Source: Variovorax sp. OAS795
Lineage (GTDB): Bacteria > Pseudomonadota > Gammaproteobacteria > Burkholderiales > Burkholderiaceae_C
DNA length: 64,000 nucleotides
Direction of reading: 5' to 3'
Assembly: GCF_040546685.1 (NCBI RefSeq)
Contig: NZ_JBEPOH010000001.1
Span: forward strand, 496,001-560,000
Positions 45,044 to 56,702 of this stretch are shown one piece after another. The stretch's first letter is position 1. Every line of letters starts with the position of its first letter. The notes beneath the pieces were generated by a model. It had not been told where the DNA came from, searched no databases, and saw only the letters and a list, made by a program, of their open reading frames with translations. A program made the position numbers and the translations under genes.

Positions 45044-46453
45044 CTATTTACCGATACAGAAGCGCGAAAAGATGACGCCCAGCAAGTCGTCGGCGCCGAA
45101 CTCCCCGGTGATTTCGTTCAGCGCGTTCTGCGCCAGGCGCAGTTCCTCGGCCAGCAGGTCGAGCATTTGCGCCTGTGCCGCCAGGTGGCTCCCGGCCAAC
45201 CGCAGGTGGGTGTCGACACGGGCCAGCGCCTGCACATGGCGCGCGCGAGCCAGGTAGACGCCTTCGGGTACGGCCTGCCAGCCGGCCATGGCCAGCAGCT
45301 GCTCGCGCAGGGCCTCGATGCCGAGGCCCGTCCTGGCGGACAAGGCGATGCCTTCGGCTATACCGGCCATGGGGGCGGCGTCCTGCTTGTTCCAGACATC
45401 GAGCACCGGCACGCTGGCGGGCAGCTTCTGCCGCAGGCTGCGCAGGATCCCGGCGTCGGCCGCGGCGTAGTCGGGCAGGCTCGCACGCGTGAGGTCGTGC
45501 AGGAAGAGGACCGCGTCGGCGCTCTCGATCTGGCCCCATGCGCGCGCCACGCCGATCTGCTCCACCTCGTCGCTGCTTTCGCGCAGGCCCGCCGTGTCGG
45601 CCACGTGCAGCGGCACGCCGTGGATCTGGATGGTTTGCGACACCACGTCGCGCGTGGTGCCCGCCACCGCGCTCACGATGGCCAGTTCGGCGCCGGCCAG
45701 TGCATTGAGGAGCGAACTCTTGCCCGCGTTGGGCTGGCCCGCGATCACCACCTTGATGCCTTCGCGGAGCAGCGCGCCCTGCTTGGCGCGCTGCTGCACC
45801 GCAGCCAGCTGCGCCTGCAACCTGGCGAGTTGGCCCGCCGCATCGGCCTTCTGCAGAAAGTCGATCTCCTCTTCCGGGAAATCGAGCGTGGCCTCGACCA
45901 GCATGCGCAGGTGGATGAGCGCGTCGCGCAGCGTGTGGATCTCGCGCGAGAAAGCGCCCGAGAGCGAGCGCCCGGCGCTGCGCGCGGCCGCCTCGGTGCT
46001 GGCGTCGATCAGGTCGGCGATGGCCTCTGCCTGGGCCAGGTCGATCTTGCCGTTCAGGAAGGCGCGCTGGCTGAACTCGCCCGGCTCGGCCACGCGCAGT
46101 CCCGGCAGGCGTGGCTTGCCGGTGGCCGGATCGGGTTCGGCGGCGGCTTCGAGGCAGCGCGCCAGCAAAAGCTGCAGCACCACCGCGCCGCCGTGGGCCT
46201 GCAGCTCGAGCACGTCCTCCCCGGTGAACGAATGGGGCGAGGGAAAGTGGATCGCCAGCCCATGGTCGACCGGCTCGCCGGCCGCATCGCGAAAGGGAAG
46301 GTAGGTGGCTTCGCGCGGCTTCAGCGGCCGGCCGCAGAGCGCGTCGATCAGCGGTGCGAGCCGGGCGCCGGACACCCGGACGATGCCCACCGCGCCGCGC
46401 CCCGAAGCAGTGGCGATGGCGGCGATGGGATCGGTGGTGCGGGCGAAGGTCAT
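45044..46453 (-). CDS. mnmE: tRNA modification GTPase MnmE
   Basis: 469 aa. With MnmG it makes the 5-aminomethyl group on wobble U34 of several tRNAs. N-terminal folate-binding domain ([23 protein letters not shown]), helical domain, inserted G domain ([24 protein letters not shown]) and the catalytic C-terminal CIGK. The ATG at 46453 matches family N-termini; upstream frame is non-coding. It follows yidC across a terminator, the usual order near bacterial origins. Confidence 0.97.
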   Translation of the reverse strand: MTFARTTDPIAAIATASGRGAVGIVRVSGARLAPLIDALCGRPLKPREATYLPFRDAAGEPVDHGLAIHFPSPHSFTGEDVLELQAHGGAVVLQLLLARCLEAAAEPDPATGKPRLPGLRVAEPGEFSQRAFLNGKIDLAQAEAIADLIDASTEAAARSAGRSLSGAFSREIHTLRDALIHLRMLVEATLDFPEEEIDFLQKADAAGQLARLQAQLAAVQQRAKQGALLREGIKVVIAGQPNAGKSSLLNALAGAELAIVSAVAGTTRDVVSQTIQIHGVPLHVADTAGLRESSDEVEQIGVARAWGQIESADAVLFLHDLTRASLPDYAAADAGILRSLRQKLPASVPVLDVWNKQDAAPMAGIAEGIALSARTGLGIEALREQLLAMAGWQAVPEGVYLARARHVQALARVDTHLRLAGSHLAAQAQMLDLLAEELRLAQNALNEITGEFGADDLLGVIFSRFCIGK

Positions 46454-46481
46454 GGGAGCACGATTCTTCCAGCAAAAAGGA

Positions 46482-46505
46482 AAAGGGCCGCGGATGCGGC
46501 CCTTT
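46482..46505 (-). terminator. Intrinsic terminator between yidC and mnmE
   Basis: A 10-bp perfect stem AAAGGGCCGC / GCGGCCCTTT with a 4-base loop. On the minus strand it is followed by TTCCTTTTT. It separates the rpmH-rnpA-yidD-yidC operon from mnmE. Confidence 0.8.
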
Positions 46506-46526
46506 GCGTGGTGGCGGAGGCTGCGC

Positions 46527-48212
46527 TTACTTGCCCAGCACACCCAGCCGCTTGTTGATGAACCACTGCTGCGCGATCGACAGCACGTTGTTCGTGATCC
46601 AGTACAGCACCAGGCCGGCCGGGAAGAAGATGAACATCACGCTGAACGCGAGCGGCATGATCCACATCAGCTTGGCCTGCATCGGATCCGGCGGCGTCGG
46701 GTTGAGCCAGGTCTGGAACAGCGAGGTGAGCGTCATCACGACCGGCAGGATGTACCAGGGATCGGGCGCCGAGAGGTCGGTGATCCAGCCGATCCACGGT
46801 GCGTGGCGCATCTCGACCGACGACAGCAGCACCCAGTAGAGCGCGATGAACACCGGGATCTGGATCACGATCGGGAAGCAGCCGCCCATCGGGTTGACCT
46901 TCTCGCTCTTGTAGATGCGCATCATCTCCTGCTGCATTTCCTGCGGCTTGTCCTTCAGCCGCTCGCGCATTTCCATGATCTTGGGGTTGATGGCCTTCAT
47001 CTTGGCCATGCTCGCGTACGCCTTGGCGTTGAGCCAGTAGAAGGCCGCCTTCAGCAGCACCACCAGCGCCACGATGGCCCAGCCCCAGTTCCCCAGGATG
47101 CCGTGCAGCTGGTTCAGCAGCCAGTACAGGGGCTTGGAGATGATCGCGAAGATGCCGTAGTCCTTGACCAGGTCCAGGCCCGGTGCAATGGCTTCGAGCT
47201 TCTTCTCTTCCTCGGGGCCGGCGAACAGCGCGCTGTTGACCACCTGCGTCTGGCCCGGGGCGATCTTCGGCAGCGTGGCCACCATGGCCACGGTGTAGAG
47301 GTTGTCGCCCAGGTCCTTCACGCGGAATTCACGCCGGAGCTGTTCGCTGGCCGGGTCGCCCTTGAGCAGCCAGGCCGACACGAAGTAGTGCTGCACCATG
47401 GCGATCCAGCCGTCGTTGGCGGGAGGCGGCGGCTCGATCTTGCCCTTGGAGATGTCCTTGAAGTCGAGCTTGTGGAACTTCTTCTCGTTGGTATAGGCCG
47501 CCGGGCCGGTGAAGGTGTTGGTGCCGAACATGGTGCCGGCCGCCACGGTGCCGTGGCGCAGCAGCTGCATGTAGAGCTGGGCGTCGCGCGGCTGGTCGCT
47601 CACGTTGACGACTTCATGGCGCACGCCGATGGTGTACTCGCCGCGCTTGAACAGGTAGGTCTTGACGTACTTCAGGCCGCCCGAAGGCGCGCTCTCGAAG
47701 CTCACCTCGAGCGTGTTCTGGCCTTCGGCCATTTCGCGCGGCCCGGCCTTCGGCGTCATCGGCGTCAGGTGGTTGGGAAAGGCTTCGCCGGTCTGGCTCA
47801 AGAGGCCGGTCTGGGCCACGTAGCGGGTGGCGGCCGAGTCGTTCTCGAACAGCACCACGTGCTTGGTGCGGTCGGCCTCTTCGTACTTCAGCAGTTCGAG
47901 GTAGTTGACCGTCGCGCCTTCGCTGTCGATCACGGCCTTGAACAGGTCGGTCGTGACGTTGACGCGCTCGCGCGGCGCGGCCGGTGCGGCTTGCGCCGGC
48001 ACGGCTGCGGGGCTGCCGCCGGCGGCGGACGCGGTCGGCACGCCGTTGGCGGTGGCCGGCGTGCCGCCTGCCGGCGCAGAGGCCACGGCAGCCGGCTTGC
48101 TCGACGGCAGGAAGGTCGGCTTGTTGCCGTTGAATACCTGCCATTGGTCCCACAGCAGCACCAGCGAGAAACCAAAAATCACCCACAGGATCGTGCGGCG
48201 TATATCGTTCAT
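46527..48212 (-). CDS. yidC: Membrane protein insertase YidC
   Basis: 561 aa. Inserts proteins into the inner membrane with or without SecYEG. N-terminal signal anchor ([24 protein letters not shown]), an Ala/Pro-rich linker, a large periplasmic P1 domain (about 90-340) and the conserved five-helix core ([21 protein letters not shown] to WFINKRL). The start at 48212 overlaps the yidD stop (ATGA). Confidence 0.97.
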   Translation of the reverse strand: MNDIRRTILWVIFGFSLVLLWDQWQVFNGNKPTFLPSSKPAAVASAPAGGTPATANGVPTASAAGGSPAAVPAQAAPAAPRERVNVTTDLFKAVIDSEGATVNYLELLKYEEADRTKHVVLFENDSAATRYVAQTGLLSQTGEAFPNHLTPMTPKAGPREMAEGQNTLEVSFESAPSGGLKYVKTYLFKRGEYTIGVRHEVVNVSDQPRDAQLYMQLLRHGTVAAGTMFGTNTFTGPAAYTNEKKFHKLDFKDISKGKIEPPPPANDGWIAMVQHYFVSAWLLKGDPASEQLRREFRVKDLGDNLYTVAMVATLPKIAPGQTQVVNSALFAGPEEEKKLEAIAPGLDLVKDYGIFAIISKPLYWLLNQLHGILGNWGWAIVALVVLLKAAFYWLNAKAYASMAKMKAINPKIMEMRERLKDKPQEMQQEMMRIYKSEKVNPMGGCFPIVIQIPVFIALYWVLLSSVEMRHAPWIGWITDLSAPDPWYILPVVMTLTSLFQTWLNPTPPDPMQAKLMWIMPLAFSVMFIFFPAGLVLYWITNNVLSIAQQWFINKRLGVLGK

Positions 48213-48496
48213 GACGAAGACTTCTTGTCGGAGGAGAGAAGAGACGAAAACAGCGAGCCTGGCTTGCCAGTGCGACGCGGTGATTTCGGTGGAACCGGAT
48301 CGTGCCCGCCCTGGCACCAGGGCTGGCAGCGCACGATGCGGTGCAGGGTGAGGTAGCTGCCCTTGAGGGCGCCGTGCACTTCGAGCGCCTCGATCGAATA
48401 GAGGGAGCAGGTCGGCTCGAAGCGGCACGACTGCCCGAGCCAGGGGCTCAGGAGCAGGCGATAGCCTTTCACGAGGCCGATCAGCAGGCGCTTCAT
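48209..48496 (-). CDS. yidD: Membrane protein insertion efficiency factor YidD
   Basis: 95 aa. Short amphipathic protein with the family signature LLSPWLGQSCRFEPTCSLYSIEALEVHG and three conserved cysteines. Assists YidC-dependent insertion. Overlaps both rnpA (upstream) and yidC (downstream) by four bases. Confidence 0.95.
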   Translation of the reverse strand: MKRLLIGLVKGYRLLLSPWLGQSCRFEPTCSLYSIEALEVHGALKGSYLTLHRIVRCQPWCQGGHDPVPPKSPRRTGKPGSLFSSLLSSDKKSSS

Positions 48497-48885
48497 GGTG
48501 AAGATGCGGCAGAGCGCGCGGCCCGCGCCAGCAGTTGCTGGAGCTCGGCGCGCACGGCCGCCTTGAGCTTGTCCGAAGAGGCGCTCACGAATTCCTTGCG
48601 GTCAAAACCCGCGCGCAGCCGCACCACGTGCGCCGCACGCGGCAAGCCGGCATCGGGTGTGGCACTCACGGTGTAGATCTGGCGCTTGATGGCGTTGCGC
48701 GTGACTGCGCGGCGCGCCCAGCGCTTGGGCACCATGGCGCCCACCCAGACATCGTCCGACGCGAACAAAGGCTGCGCGCTCGACGAATCGAGCGCGCAGC
48801 GATGCAATGCGAAGTGAGCAGTGCGCGCCACGGTGGCACCTGCGAGGACGGCCTGGAATTGCGCGCGGGTCTTGAGCCGCTGCAT
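48493..48885 (-). CDS. rnpA: Ribonuclease P protein component
   Basis: 130 aa basic protein subunit that binds the 5' leader of pre-tRNA and assists RNase P RNA. Family features: LKTRAQFQAVL at the N-terminus and the RNR-like RAVTRNAIKRQIY. The open frame extends upstream through rpmH, but the first 99 codons there do not look like RnpA; ATG at 48885 fits the family. Confidence 0.95.
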   Translation of the reverse strand: MQRLKTRAQFQAVLAGATVARTAHFALHRCALDSSSAQPLFASDDVWVGAMVPKRWARRAVTRNAIKRQIYTVSATPDAGLPRAAHVVRLRAGFDRKEFVSASSDKLKAAVRAELQQLLARAARSAASSP

Positions 48886-48983
48886 GGGAACCGCACCGCT
48901 TGCGCCGTTGCTGGTCGGGCCAGGTGAACTGGCGGCGAAAGCTGGCGCTGGCGGCTCGGCGGCTGGCAACGGCAGGACTGCCG

Positions 48984-49118
48984 TCAGACGGCCAGGCGCT
49001 TGCGGCCCTTGGCGCGGCGTGCGTTGATGACGGCACGGCCGCCACGGGTCTTCATGCGGACCAGAAAGCCGTGGGTACGGGCGCGGCGGACTTTGGAAGC
49101 TTGGTAAGTGCGTTTCAT
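48984..49118 (-). CDS. rpmH: Ribosomal protein bL34
   Basis: 44 aa, very basic ([18 protein letters not shown] at the N-terminus, ending KGRKRLAV), exactly the family length. Part of the large subunit near the exit tunnel. First gene of the rpmH-rnpA-yidD-yidC operon and divergent from dnaA. Confidence 0.98.
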   Translation of the reverse strand: MKRTYQASKVRRARTHGFLVRMKTRGGRAVINARRAKGRKRLAV

Positions 49119-49438
49119 GATGAGATTTCCTGCTGATTCCCCCGATATGCACGCCGGCCCTTAGGAAGCCATGAAGGCCCAATGGGACATGCGAGCGCTG
49201 GGAGCGTTTTTCGGATGGCCCCCGAAAGACGCAATGAGGTTTTCAGGGAAACCCGCAATTATCGCAAACATTCGGCCCATCACCAAACATCGAGTAACTT
49301 TGCGGGCCTTTGCGGGATGCACCCGGGGATGTGGATAAGGTTTTGACAAGTTAGAATGCGGGCCGCCTTGCAGCAGAGAATATCCACAATACATATACCA
49401 AAAAATGGCCGAGGGACTCACCACTTTTTCAAGCACCC
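49119..49438. other. Probable replication origin region (rpmH-dnaA gap)
   Basis: 320 bases between rpmH and dnaA with no gene. It holds one perfect DnaA box, TGTGGATAA (49330-49338), and one 8-of-9 match in the other orientation, ATATCCACA (49380-49388), both close to dnaA. A TTGACA lies at 49343-49348 but has no matching -10. The rnpA-rpmH-dnaA-dnaN-gyrB order, with genes pointing away on both sides, is typical of oriC. Two boxes are few for a complete origin; they may also serve dnaA autoregulation. Confidence 0.6.
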
Positions 49439-50818
49439 ATGTCGACTGACGGCATCGGTGAGAGCCTCTGGCAGGCTTGTGTCGACCAGCTCGCGCAGGA
49501 GCTGTCCGAGCAGCAATTCAACACCTGGATCAAGCCACTGACGGCGCAGGTCGCGGACGACCTTTCGCGCATGACGGTGTTCGTTGCCAACCGCTTCAAG
49601 CTCGACTGGATCCGGGCCCAGTACGCCGGCAAGATCGCCGCCATGGCCGAGAAGATGTACGGCCAGCCCGTGGCAGTTGAGTTAGCGCTCGCTCCGCGCG
49701 AAGCGCCCGTCCGCTCGACACCCGTAGCCGTGCTGGCCGAGACCGACGTGCCGCGCGACGTGGCCGGGCCCGGTGAAGAGCCGGCCGCGGCGGGCTTCAA
49801 GAACCGCCTCAATTCGGGCCTGACATTCGACACCCTGGTGGAGGGTACGGCCAACCGCATGGCGCGCGCCGCGGCCATGCACGTGGCCGGCATGCCGGGC
49901 CACCTGTACAACCCGCTGTTCATCTATGGCGGCGTCGGCCTGGGCAAGACCCACCTGATGCACGCCGTGGGCAACCGGCTGCTCGCCGACCGGCCGGATT
50001 CCAAAGTTCTCTACATCCATGCCGAGCAGTTCGTCTCGGATGTGGTCAAGGCCTATCAGCGCAAGACTTTCGACGAGTTCAAGGAGCGCTACCACTCGCT
50101 CGACCTGCTGCTGATCGACGACGTGCAGTTCTTCGCCAACAAGGACCGGACGCAGGAAGAATTCTTCAATGCGTTCGAAGCCCTGCTGGCCAAGAAGTCG
50201 CACATCGTGATGACCAGCGACACCTACCCGAAGGGCCTGGCCGACATCCACGAGCGGCTGGTCTCGCGCTTCGATTCGGGCCTGACGGTGGCCATCGAGC
50301 CGCCCGAACTCGAGATGCGCGTGGCCATCCTGATCAACAAGGCACGCGCCGAATCGGCCGAAATGCCCGAAGAAGTGGCCTTCTTCGTCGCCAAGAACGT
50401 GCGCTCCAACGTGCGCGAGCTCGAAGGCGCGCTGCGCAAGATCCTGGCGTACTCCCGCTTCAACCAGAAAGAGATCTCCATCGCCCTGGCGCGCGAGGCG
50501 CTGCGCGACCTGCTGTCGATCCAGAACCGGCAGATCTCGGTCGAGAACATCCAGAAGACGGTGGCCGACTACTACAAGATCAAGGTCGCCGACATGTACA
50601 GCAAGAAGCGGCCGGCCAGCATCGCGCGGCCGCGGCAGATCGCGATGTACCTGGCCAAGGAGCTCACGCAAAAGAGCCTGCCCGAGATCGGCGAGCTGTT
50701 CGGCGGGCGCGACCACACCACGGTGCTGCATGCGGTGCGCAAGATTTCGGGCGAGCGCCAGCAGCTCACCGAACTCAACCAGCAGCTGCACGTGCTGGAG
50801 CAAACGCTCAAGGGCTGA
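49439..50818 (+). CDS. dnaA: Chromosomal replication initiator DnaA
   Basis: 459 aa AAA+ ATPase that binds DnaA boxes and opens the origin. Domain I ([22 protein letters not shown]), a variable domain II, domain III with Walker [10 protein letters not shown] and Walker [11 protein letters not shown], and domain IV with the DNA-binding signature [13 protein letters not shown]. First of the dnaA-dnaN-gyrB series. Confidence 0.99.
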   Translation: MSTDGIGESLWQACVDQLAQELSEQQFNTWIKPLTAQVADDLSRMTVFVANRFKLDWIRAQYAGKIAAMAEKMYGQPVAVELALAPREAPVRSTPVAVLAETDVPRDVAGPGEEPAAAGFKNRLNSGLTFDTLVEGTANRMARAAAMHVAGMPGHLYNPLFIYGGVGLGKTHLMHAVGNRLLADRPDSKVLYIHAEQFVSDVVKAYQRKTFDEFKERYHSLDLLLIDDVQFFANKDRTQEEFFNAFEALLAKKSHIVMTSDTYPKGLADIHERLVSRFDSGLTVAIEPPELEMRVAILINKARAESAEMPEEVAFFVAKNVRSNVRELEGALRKILAYSRFNQKEISIALAREALRDLLSIQNRQISVENIQKTVADYYKIKVADMYSKKRPASIARPRQIAMYLAKELTQKSLPEIGELFGGRDHTTVLHAVRKISGERQQLTELNQQLHVLEQTLKG

Positions 50819-50906
50819 CAGCAATGTCACCAGGAATGCGCCTCGCAACAGCGGAGAATGGCGTCTTACAAGCGGATTCAAAGAGATAAGAGAAGAGGAA
50901 GAAGAC

Positions 50907-52013
50907 ATGATCGTTTTGAAGGCAACCCAAGACAAAGTCCTCGCTGCGCTGCAATCGGTGGCGGGCATCGTGGAACGGCGCCATACGCTGCCGATCCTGG
51001 CCAATGTGCTGATCCGCAAGACCGGCGGACAGCTGCAGCTGACCACCAGCGACCTCGAGATCCAGATCCGCACCACGGCCGAGCTCGGCGGCGATGAAGG
51101 CAGCTTCACCACCACCATCGGCGCGCGCAAGCTCATCGACATCCTGCGCACCATGCCGGCCGACCAGACCGTGAGCCTCGAATCGAGCGCAAGCAAGCTG
51201 GTGCTCAAGGGCGGCAAGAGCCGCTTCACGCTGCAGTCATTGCCGGCCGAAGACTTCCCGCTGGTGCAGGAGGCCGCCAACTTCGGTCCCGTGTTCAGCG
51301 TGCCGCAAAAGACGCTCAAAGACCTGCTCTCGCAGGTCTCGTTCGCCATGGCGGTGCACGACATCCGCTACTACCTGAACGGCATCCTGTTCGTGGCCGA
51401 GGGCAAGCAGCTGAGCCTGGTCGCCACCGACGGCCACCGCCTGGCGTTCTCGTCGGCCACGCTCGACGTGGAAGTGCCGCGCCAGGAAGTCATTCTTCCG
51501 CGCAAGACCGTGCTCGAGATGCAGCGCCTGCTGTCGGACGCCGAAGGCGCCATCGAAATGCAGTTTGCCAACAACCAGGCCAAGTTCAGCTTCGGCGGCA
51601 TGGAGTTCGTCACCAAGCTGGTCGAGGGCAAGTTCCCCGACTACAACCGCGTGATTCCCAAGAACCACAAGAACAGCGTCACGCTGGGCCGCGCGCCGCT
51701 GTTGGCCAGCCTGCAGCGCACCGCCATCCTGACGAGCGAGAAGTTCAAGGGCGTGCGCCTGAACATCGAGCCGGGCCTGCTGCGCATCGCATCGAACAAC
51801 GCCGAGCAGGAAGAAGCGCAGGACGAACTCGACATCGACTACGGCGGCGACGCCATCGAGATCGGCTTCAACGTCACCTACCTGATCGATGCCCTGTCCA
51901 ACATGGACCAGGACATGGTGAAGCTGGACCTGGCCGACTCCAACAGCTCCGCCCTTTTGACCATCCCCGAGAACGCATCCTTCAAATACGTCGTGATGCC
52001 GATGCGGATCTAG
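50907..52013 (+). CDS. dnaN: DNA polymerase III beta subunit (sliding clamp)
   Basis: 368 aa, three-domain clamp that tethers the replicative polymerase to DNA. Begins MIVLKATQDKVLAALQSVAGIVERRHTLPIL; ends FKYVVMPMRI, the typical C-terminus. AGAGGAAG precedes the ATG at 50907. It follows dnaA by 88 bases. Confidence 0.98.
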   Translation: MIVLKATQDKVLAALQSVAGIVERRHTLPILANVLIRKTGGQLQLTTSDLEIQIRTTAELGGDEGSFTTTIGARKLIDILRTMPADQTVSLESSASKLVLKGGKSRFTLQSLPAEDFPLVQEAANFGPVFSVPQKTLKDLLSQVSFAMAVHDIRYYLNGILFVAEGKQLSLVATDGHRLAFSSATLDVEVPRQEVILPRKTVLEMQRLLSDAEGAIEMQFANNQAKFSFGGMEFVTKLVEGKFPDYNRVIPKNHKNSVTLGRAPLLASLQRTAILTSEKFKGVRLNIEPGLLRIASNNAEQEEAQDELDIDYGGDAIEIGFNVTYLIDALSNMDQDMVKLDLADSNSSALLTIPENASFKYVVMPMRI

Positions 52014-52045
52014 CAGACAGAAAACACAGCGCCTTGCGCAGACAG

Positions 52046-52063
52046 CCCGCGGCCCTCCGCGGG
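52046..52063 (+). terminator. GC-rich hairpin between dnaN and gyrB
   Basis: A perfect 7-bp stem CCCGCGG / CCGCGGG with a CCCT loop, followed only by TTT. A weak terminator or attenuator at best. Confidence 0.4.
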
Positions 52064-52135
52064 TTTGCGCTTTCAAGAGGCCGGAAAAACAGGCTCCTCG
52101 AGCCCGCCAATTCCCGTGAACGCCGTGAGAGATAG

Positions 52136-54772
<2,637 letters not shown>

Positions 54773-54808
54773 AGGCAGGCAACGACTGAGCGGCCGGTGA
54801 TCCGGCCC

Positions 54809-55075
54809 TCAGATCGACCGCCGCACCTTGCCTCCGGGGCTGGCGCCCTGCATCAGCTGCGCCACGCGGGCCAGCCCGCCGGTCCCGCTGGCGGCCCGGC
54901 CGACCAGCGCACCGCCGGCCGCACCGGCCAGCACGCGGCGAAGCAGCGAACGGCTGCTTCCCGCCTTCAGCAGCAGCAACAGGCCGGCCCCGAGGACCGC
55001 GAGGTGCTCGCCCGGAACGCCGGGGCGGCGCGCGTCCATCTTCTTGAGTGCCTCGATCTTCGATCCGATGGTCAT
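54809..55075 (-). CDS. Small hydrophobic protein of unknown function
   Basis: 88 aa. Begins MTIGSKIEALKKMDARRPGVPGEH, then a hydrophobic stretch (LAVLGAGLLLLLKA) and a Gly/Ala-rich, basic second half (LLRRVLAGAAGGALVGRAASG). AGGAG lies seven bases before the ATG. Likely membrane-associated. I do not recognise a family. Confidence 0.6.
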   Translation of the reverse strand: MTIGSKIEALKKMDARRPGVPGEHLAVLGAGLLLLLKAGSSRSLLRRVLAGAAGGALVGRAASGTGGLARVAQLMQGASPGGKVRRSI

Positions 55076-55374
55076 TGGAAGCTCCTTTTCTGTACGGCCT
55101 CCTTGATAACCAACGGGGCGGCGCACCGCTGTAGGTGCCCGTCGCGTGCGCCGCGTCGGATCGCGCGCACATGGCACCCGTCTCAGGGTTTCCACAGGGG
55201 AAGCGTTACAAAGCGGCTTGGAGCGCCGACCCGGGCCGCCCGCGAGCTATTAAAACAATAGCGTTCAGTGCGTTGCCGAGGATCGTTCCTCGTAAACGCT
55301 ATATCTAGCCCGACTCTTGCTAAGCAAAATCCTCGACGGAATTCACGTCACCCATGATCGAGGACATCGAAGCA
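55076..55374. other. 299-base gap with two nested palindromes
   Basis: No gene seen. It contains a GCTATT...AATAGC hairpin (55247-55262) and a two-step inverted repeat (55258-55302: outer ATAGCGTT / AACGCTAT, inner CGAGGA / TCCTCG with loop TCGT). They share a few bases, so only one can form at a time. The first resembles short GCTATT palindromes frequent between genes of Comamonadaceae (from memory). Confidence 0.5.
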
Positions 55375-55893
55375 ATGAACCTTATGCGTCTCCGGCAGCC
55401 GATGGCTGCATTGGCACTGGGCGGCACAGCAGCATTCTTCGGCGCGATGGCGACATCGGCCCATGCGTTTTCCAACCCGCCCATCCAGATGGCGCAGGGC
55501 GTCGAATACATGTGCGGAGGCACGAGCAAGGACGAAGCCGCGTTCATGCAGATGGTCTCGCCGCGCTGGGCGGCCACGCTGGAGTTCGGCGTCAACGACA
55601 GCACGCAGAAGGCCAGTTTCCCGATGCGGGCGGCAGTGCAGGTGCGCGAGAAGTACACCGGGCGTGCGGTGATGGAGGCGCAGTCGCAAGGCCCCTACAT
55701 GCTCGCGCGGCTCGACCCGGGCGCCTACGACGTGAACGTCACGCTCGGCGGCCTCACGCAGACGCAAACGCTGACGGTGATCGCGGGCGTGCCGGCCCGC
55801 GCCGTGTTCATGTGGCCGTCGAATTTCGACATGGCCTCCGTGCTGCCGCCTGCCGCGCAGACACAGGCGCTGGCGCAAACCTCGGCCCGCTGA
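55375..55893 (+). CDS. Secreted protein, tandem paralogue 1
   Basis: 172 aa. A signal peptide is seen (LRQPMAALALGGTAAFFGAMATSAHA). The mature part starts NPPIQMAQGVEYMCGG and contains a beta-sandwich-like domain (MRAAVQVREKYTGRAVMEAQSQGPYMLARLDPGAYDVNVTLGG), which resembles carboxypeptidase-regulatory-like folds used to bind or stabilise surface partners. An alternative ATG at 55354 would add seven polar residues. Closely related to the next gene. Function unknown. Confidence 0.75.
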   Translation: MNLMRLRQPMAALALGGTAAFFGAMATSAHAFSNPPIQMAQGVEYMCGGTSKDEAAFMQMVSPRWAATLEFGVNDSTQKASFPMRAAVQVREKYTGRAVMEAQSQGPYMLARLDPGAYDVNVTLGGLTQTQTLTVIAGVPARAVFMWPSNFDMASVLPPAAQTQALAQTSAR

Positions 55894-56011
55894 GCCATCG
55901 CCTGCGGCCCCCCGTGCGGGGCCCGGATCCTTGTTAAGCCTTGCCTAAGCCGTGCGCCGCACAGTGGCGCCGTGGCGTCCCGCCACGCACACGCAAGCAA
56001 GGATCCAGACC

Positions 56012-56512
56012 ATGACCGCCCCCCGGATTTCATCGCCCAAGCGGCGCGCACCTGCGGCTGCCGCCGTGCTGTGCAGCGCCGCTTTTTCCTTTTTTGCGGC
56101 GATGGCGCCGGCCTCTGCCACGGTCAACCCGCCGATCCGCATGACGCACGGCATCGAATACATGAGCGGCGGCATCGGCAGCGACGAAGCCGAGCTGATG
56201 AAAACGGTGGCGCCGCGCTGGCCGGCCACGTTCGAGTTCGCGATCAAGGACCACAAGGGTGCCGACTTCGCATCGGATGTCCGCGTGACGGTGCGCGACG
56301 CCCAGGGCACAGTGCTGCTCGACCACGTCGCGTCGGAAGGCCCACTCATGGTGGCCCGGCTGGACCCGGGTACCTACGAAGTGGAGGCTCGCTTGCGTGG
56401 CAATACGCTCAAGCAAACGCTCCGAGTCCTGCCGGGCGCGCCCGCGCGGATGGCATTTCTGTGGCCAACAGGCACCGACATGGCCTCGGCGGGCACGCAC
56501 GCGGTGCAGTGA
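56012..56512 (+). CDS. Secreted protein, tandem paralogue 2
   Basis: 166 aa. A signal peptide is visible (core AAAAVLCSAAFSFFAAMAPASA). The mature part repeats the pattern of the preceding gene: NPPIRMTHGIEYMSGGIGSDEAELMKTVAPRWPATFEF, then a regulatory-like beta domain ending GTYEVEARLRGNTLKQTLRV. The shared sites are NPPI-M--G-EYM-GG---DEA--M--V-PRW-AT. Tandem duplication is evident; divergence is high, so it is old. Function unknown. Confidence 0.75.
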   Translation: MTAPRISSPKRRAPAAAAVLCSAAFSFFAAMAPASATVNPPIRMTHGIEYMSGGIGSDEAELMKTVAPRWPATFEFAIKDHKGADFASDVRVTVRDAQGTVLLDHVASEGPLMVARLDPGTYEVEARLRGNTLKQTLRVLPGAPARMAFLWPTGTDMASAGTHAVQ

Positions 56513-56599
56513 TCCTGTTGCCTGAACCGGCGCCCGACGGCCGGGGCGCCGGTCCTGAATTGCTTCATCGCGGGCAGCGCCCGCTATCCGGTTGGCTCG

Positions 56600-56618
56600 C
56601 GCTATAGAAAAAATAGCG
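56600..56618. repeat. CGCTAT/ATAGCG palindrome
   Basis: A perfect 6-bp inverted repeat with a 7-base A-rich loop (AGAAAAA) in the gap before the metallophosphoesterase gene. Similar in type to the palindromes at 55247-55302. Confidence 0.5.
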
Positions 56619-56702
56619 TGAGGCGGCCCGGGCATGTTCTTGAATGCACGGCACGCGCCTTGCAGATACCCTGTCCCGGGTCACCCCGTCCCCATCGCCC
56701 CC

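Noticed and set aside
48886..49182. N-terminal extension of rnpA through rpmH
   Set aside because: The frame is open, but the extra residues overlap bL34 and do not resemble RnpA. Long overlaps of this kind are known only in special lineages such as Thermus.
49343..49357. TTGACA followed by TAGAAT upstream of dnaA as a promoter
   Set aside because: The two hexamers are only three bases apart, which is too close for a sigma-70 promoter.
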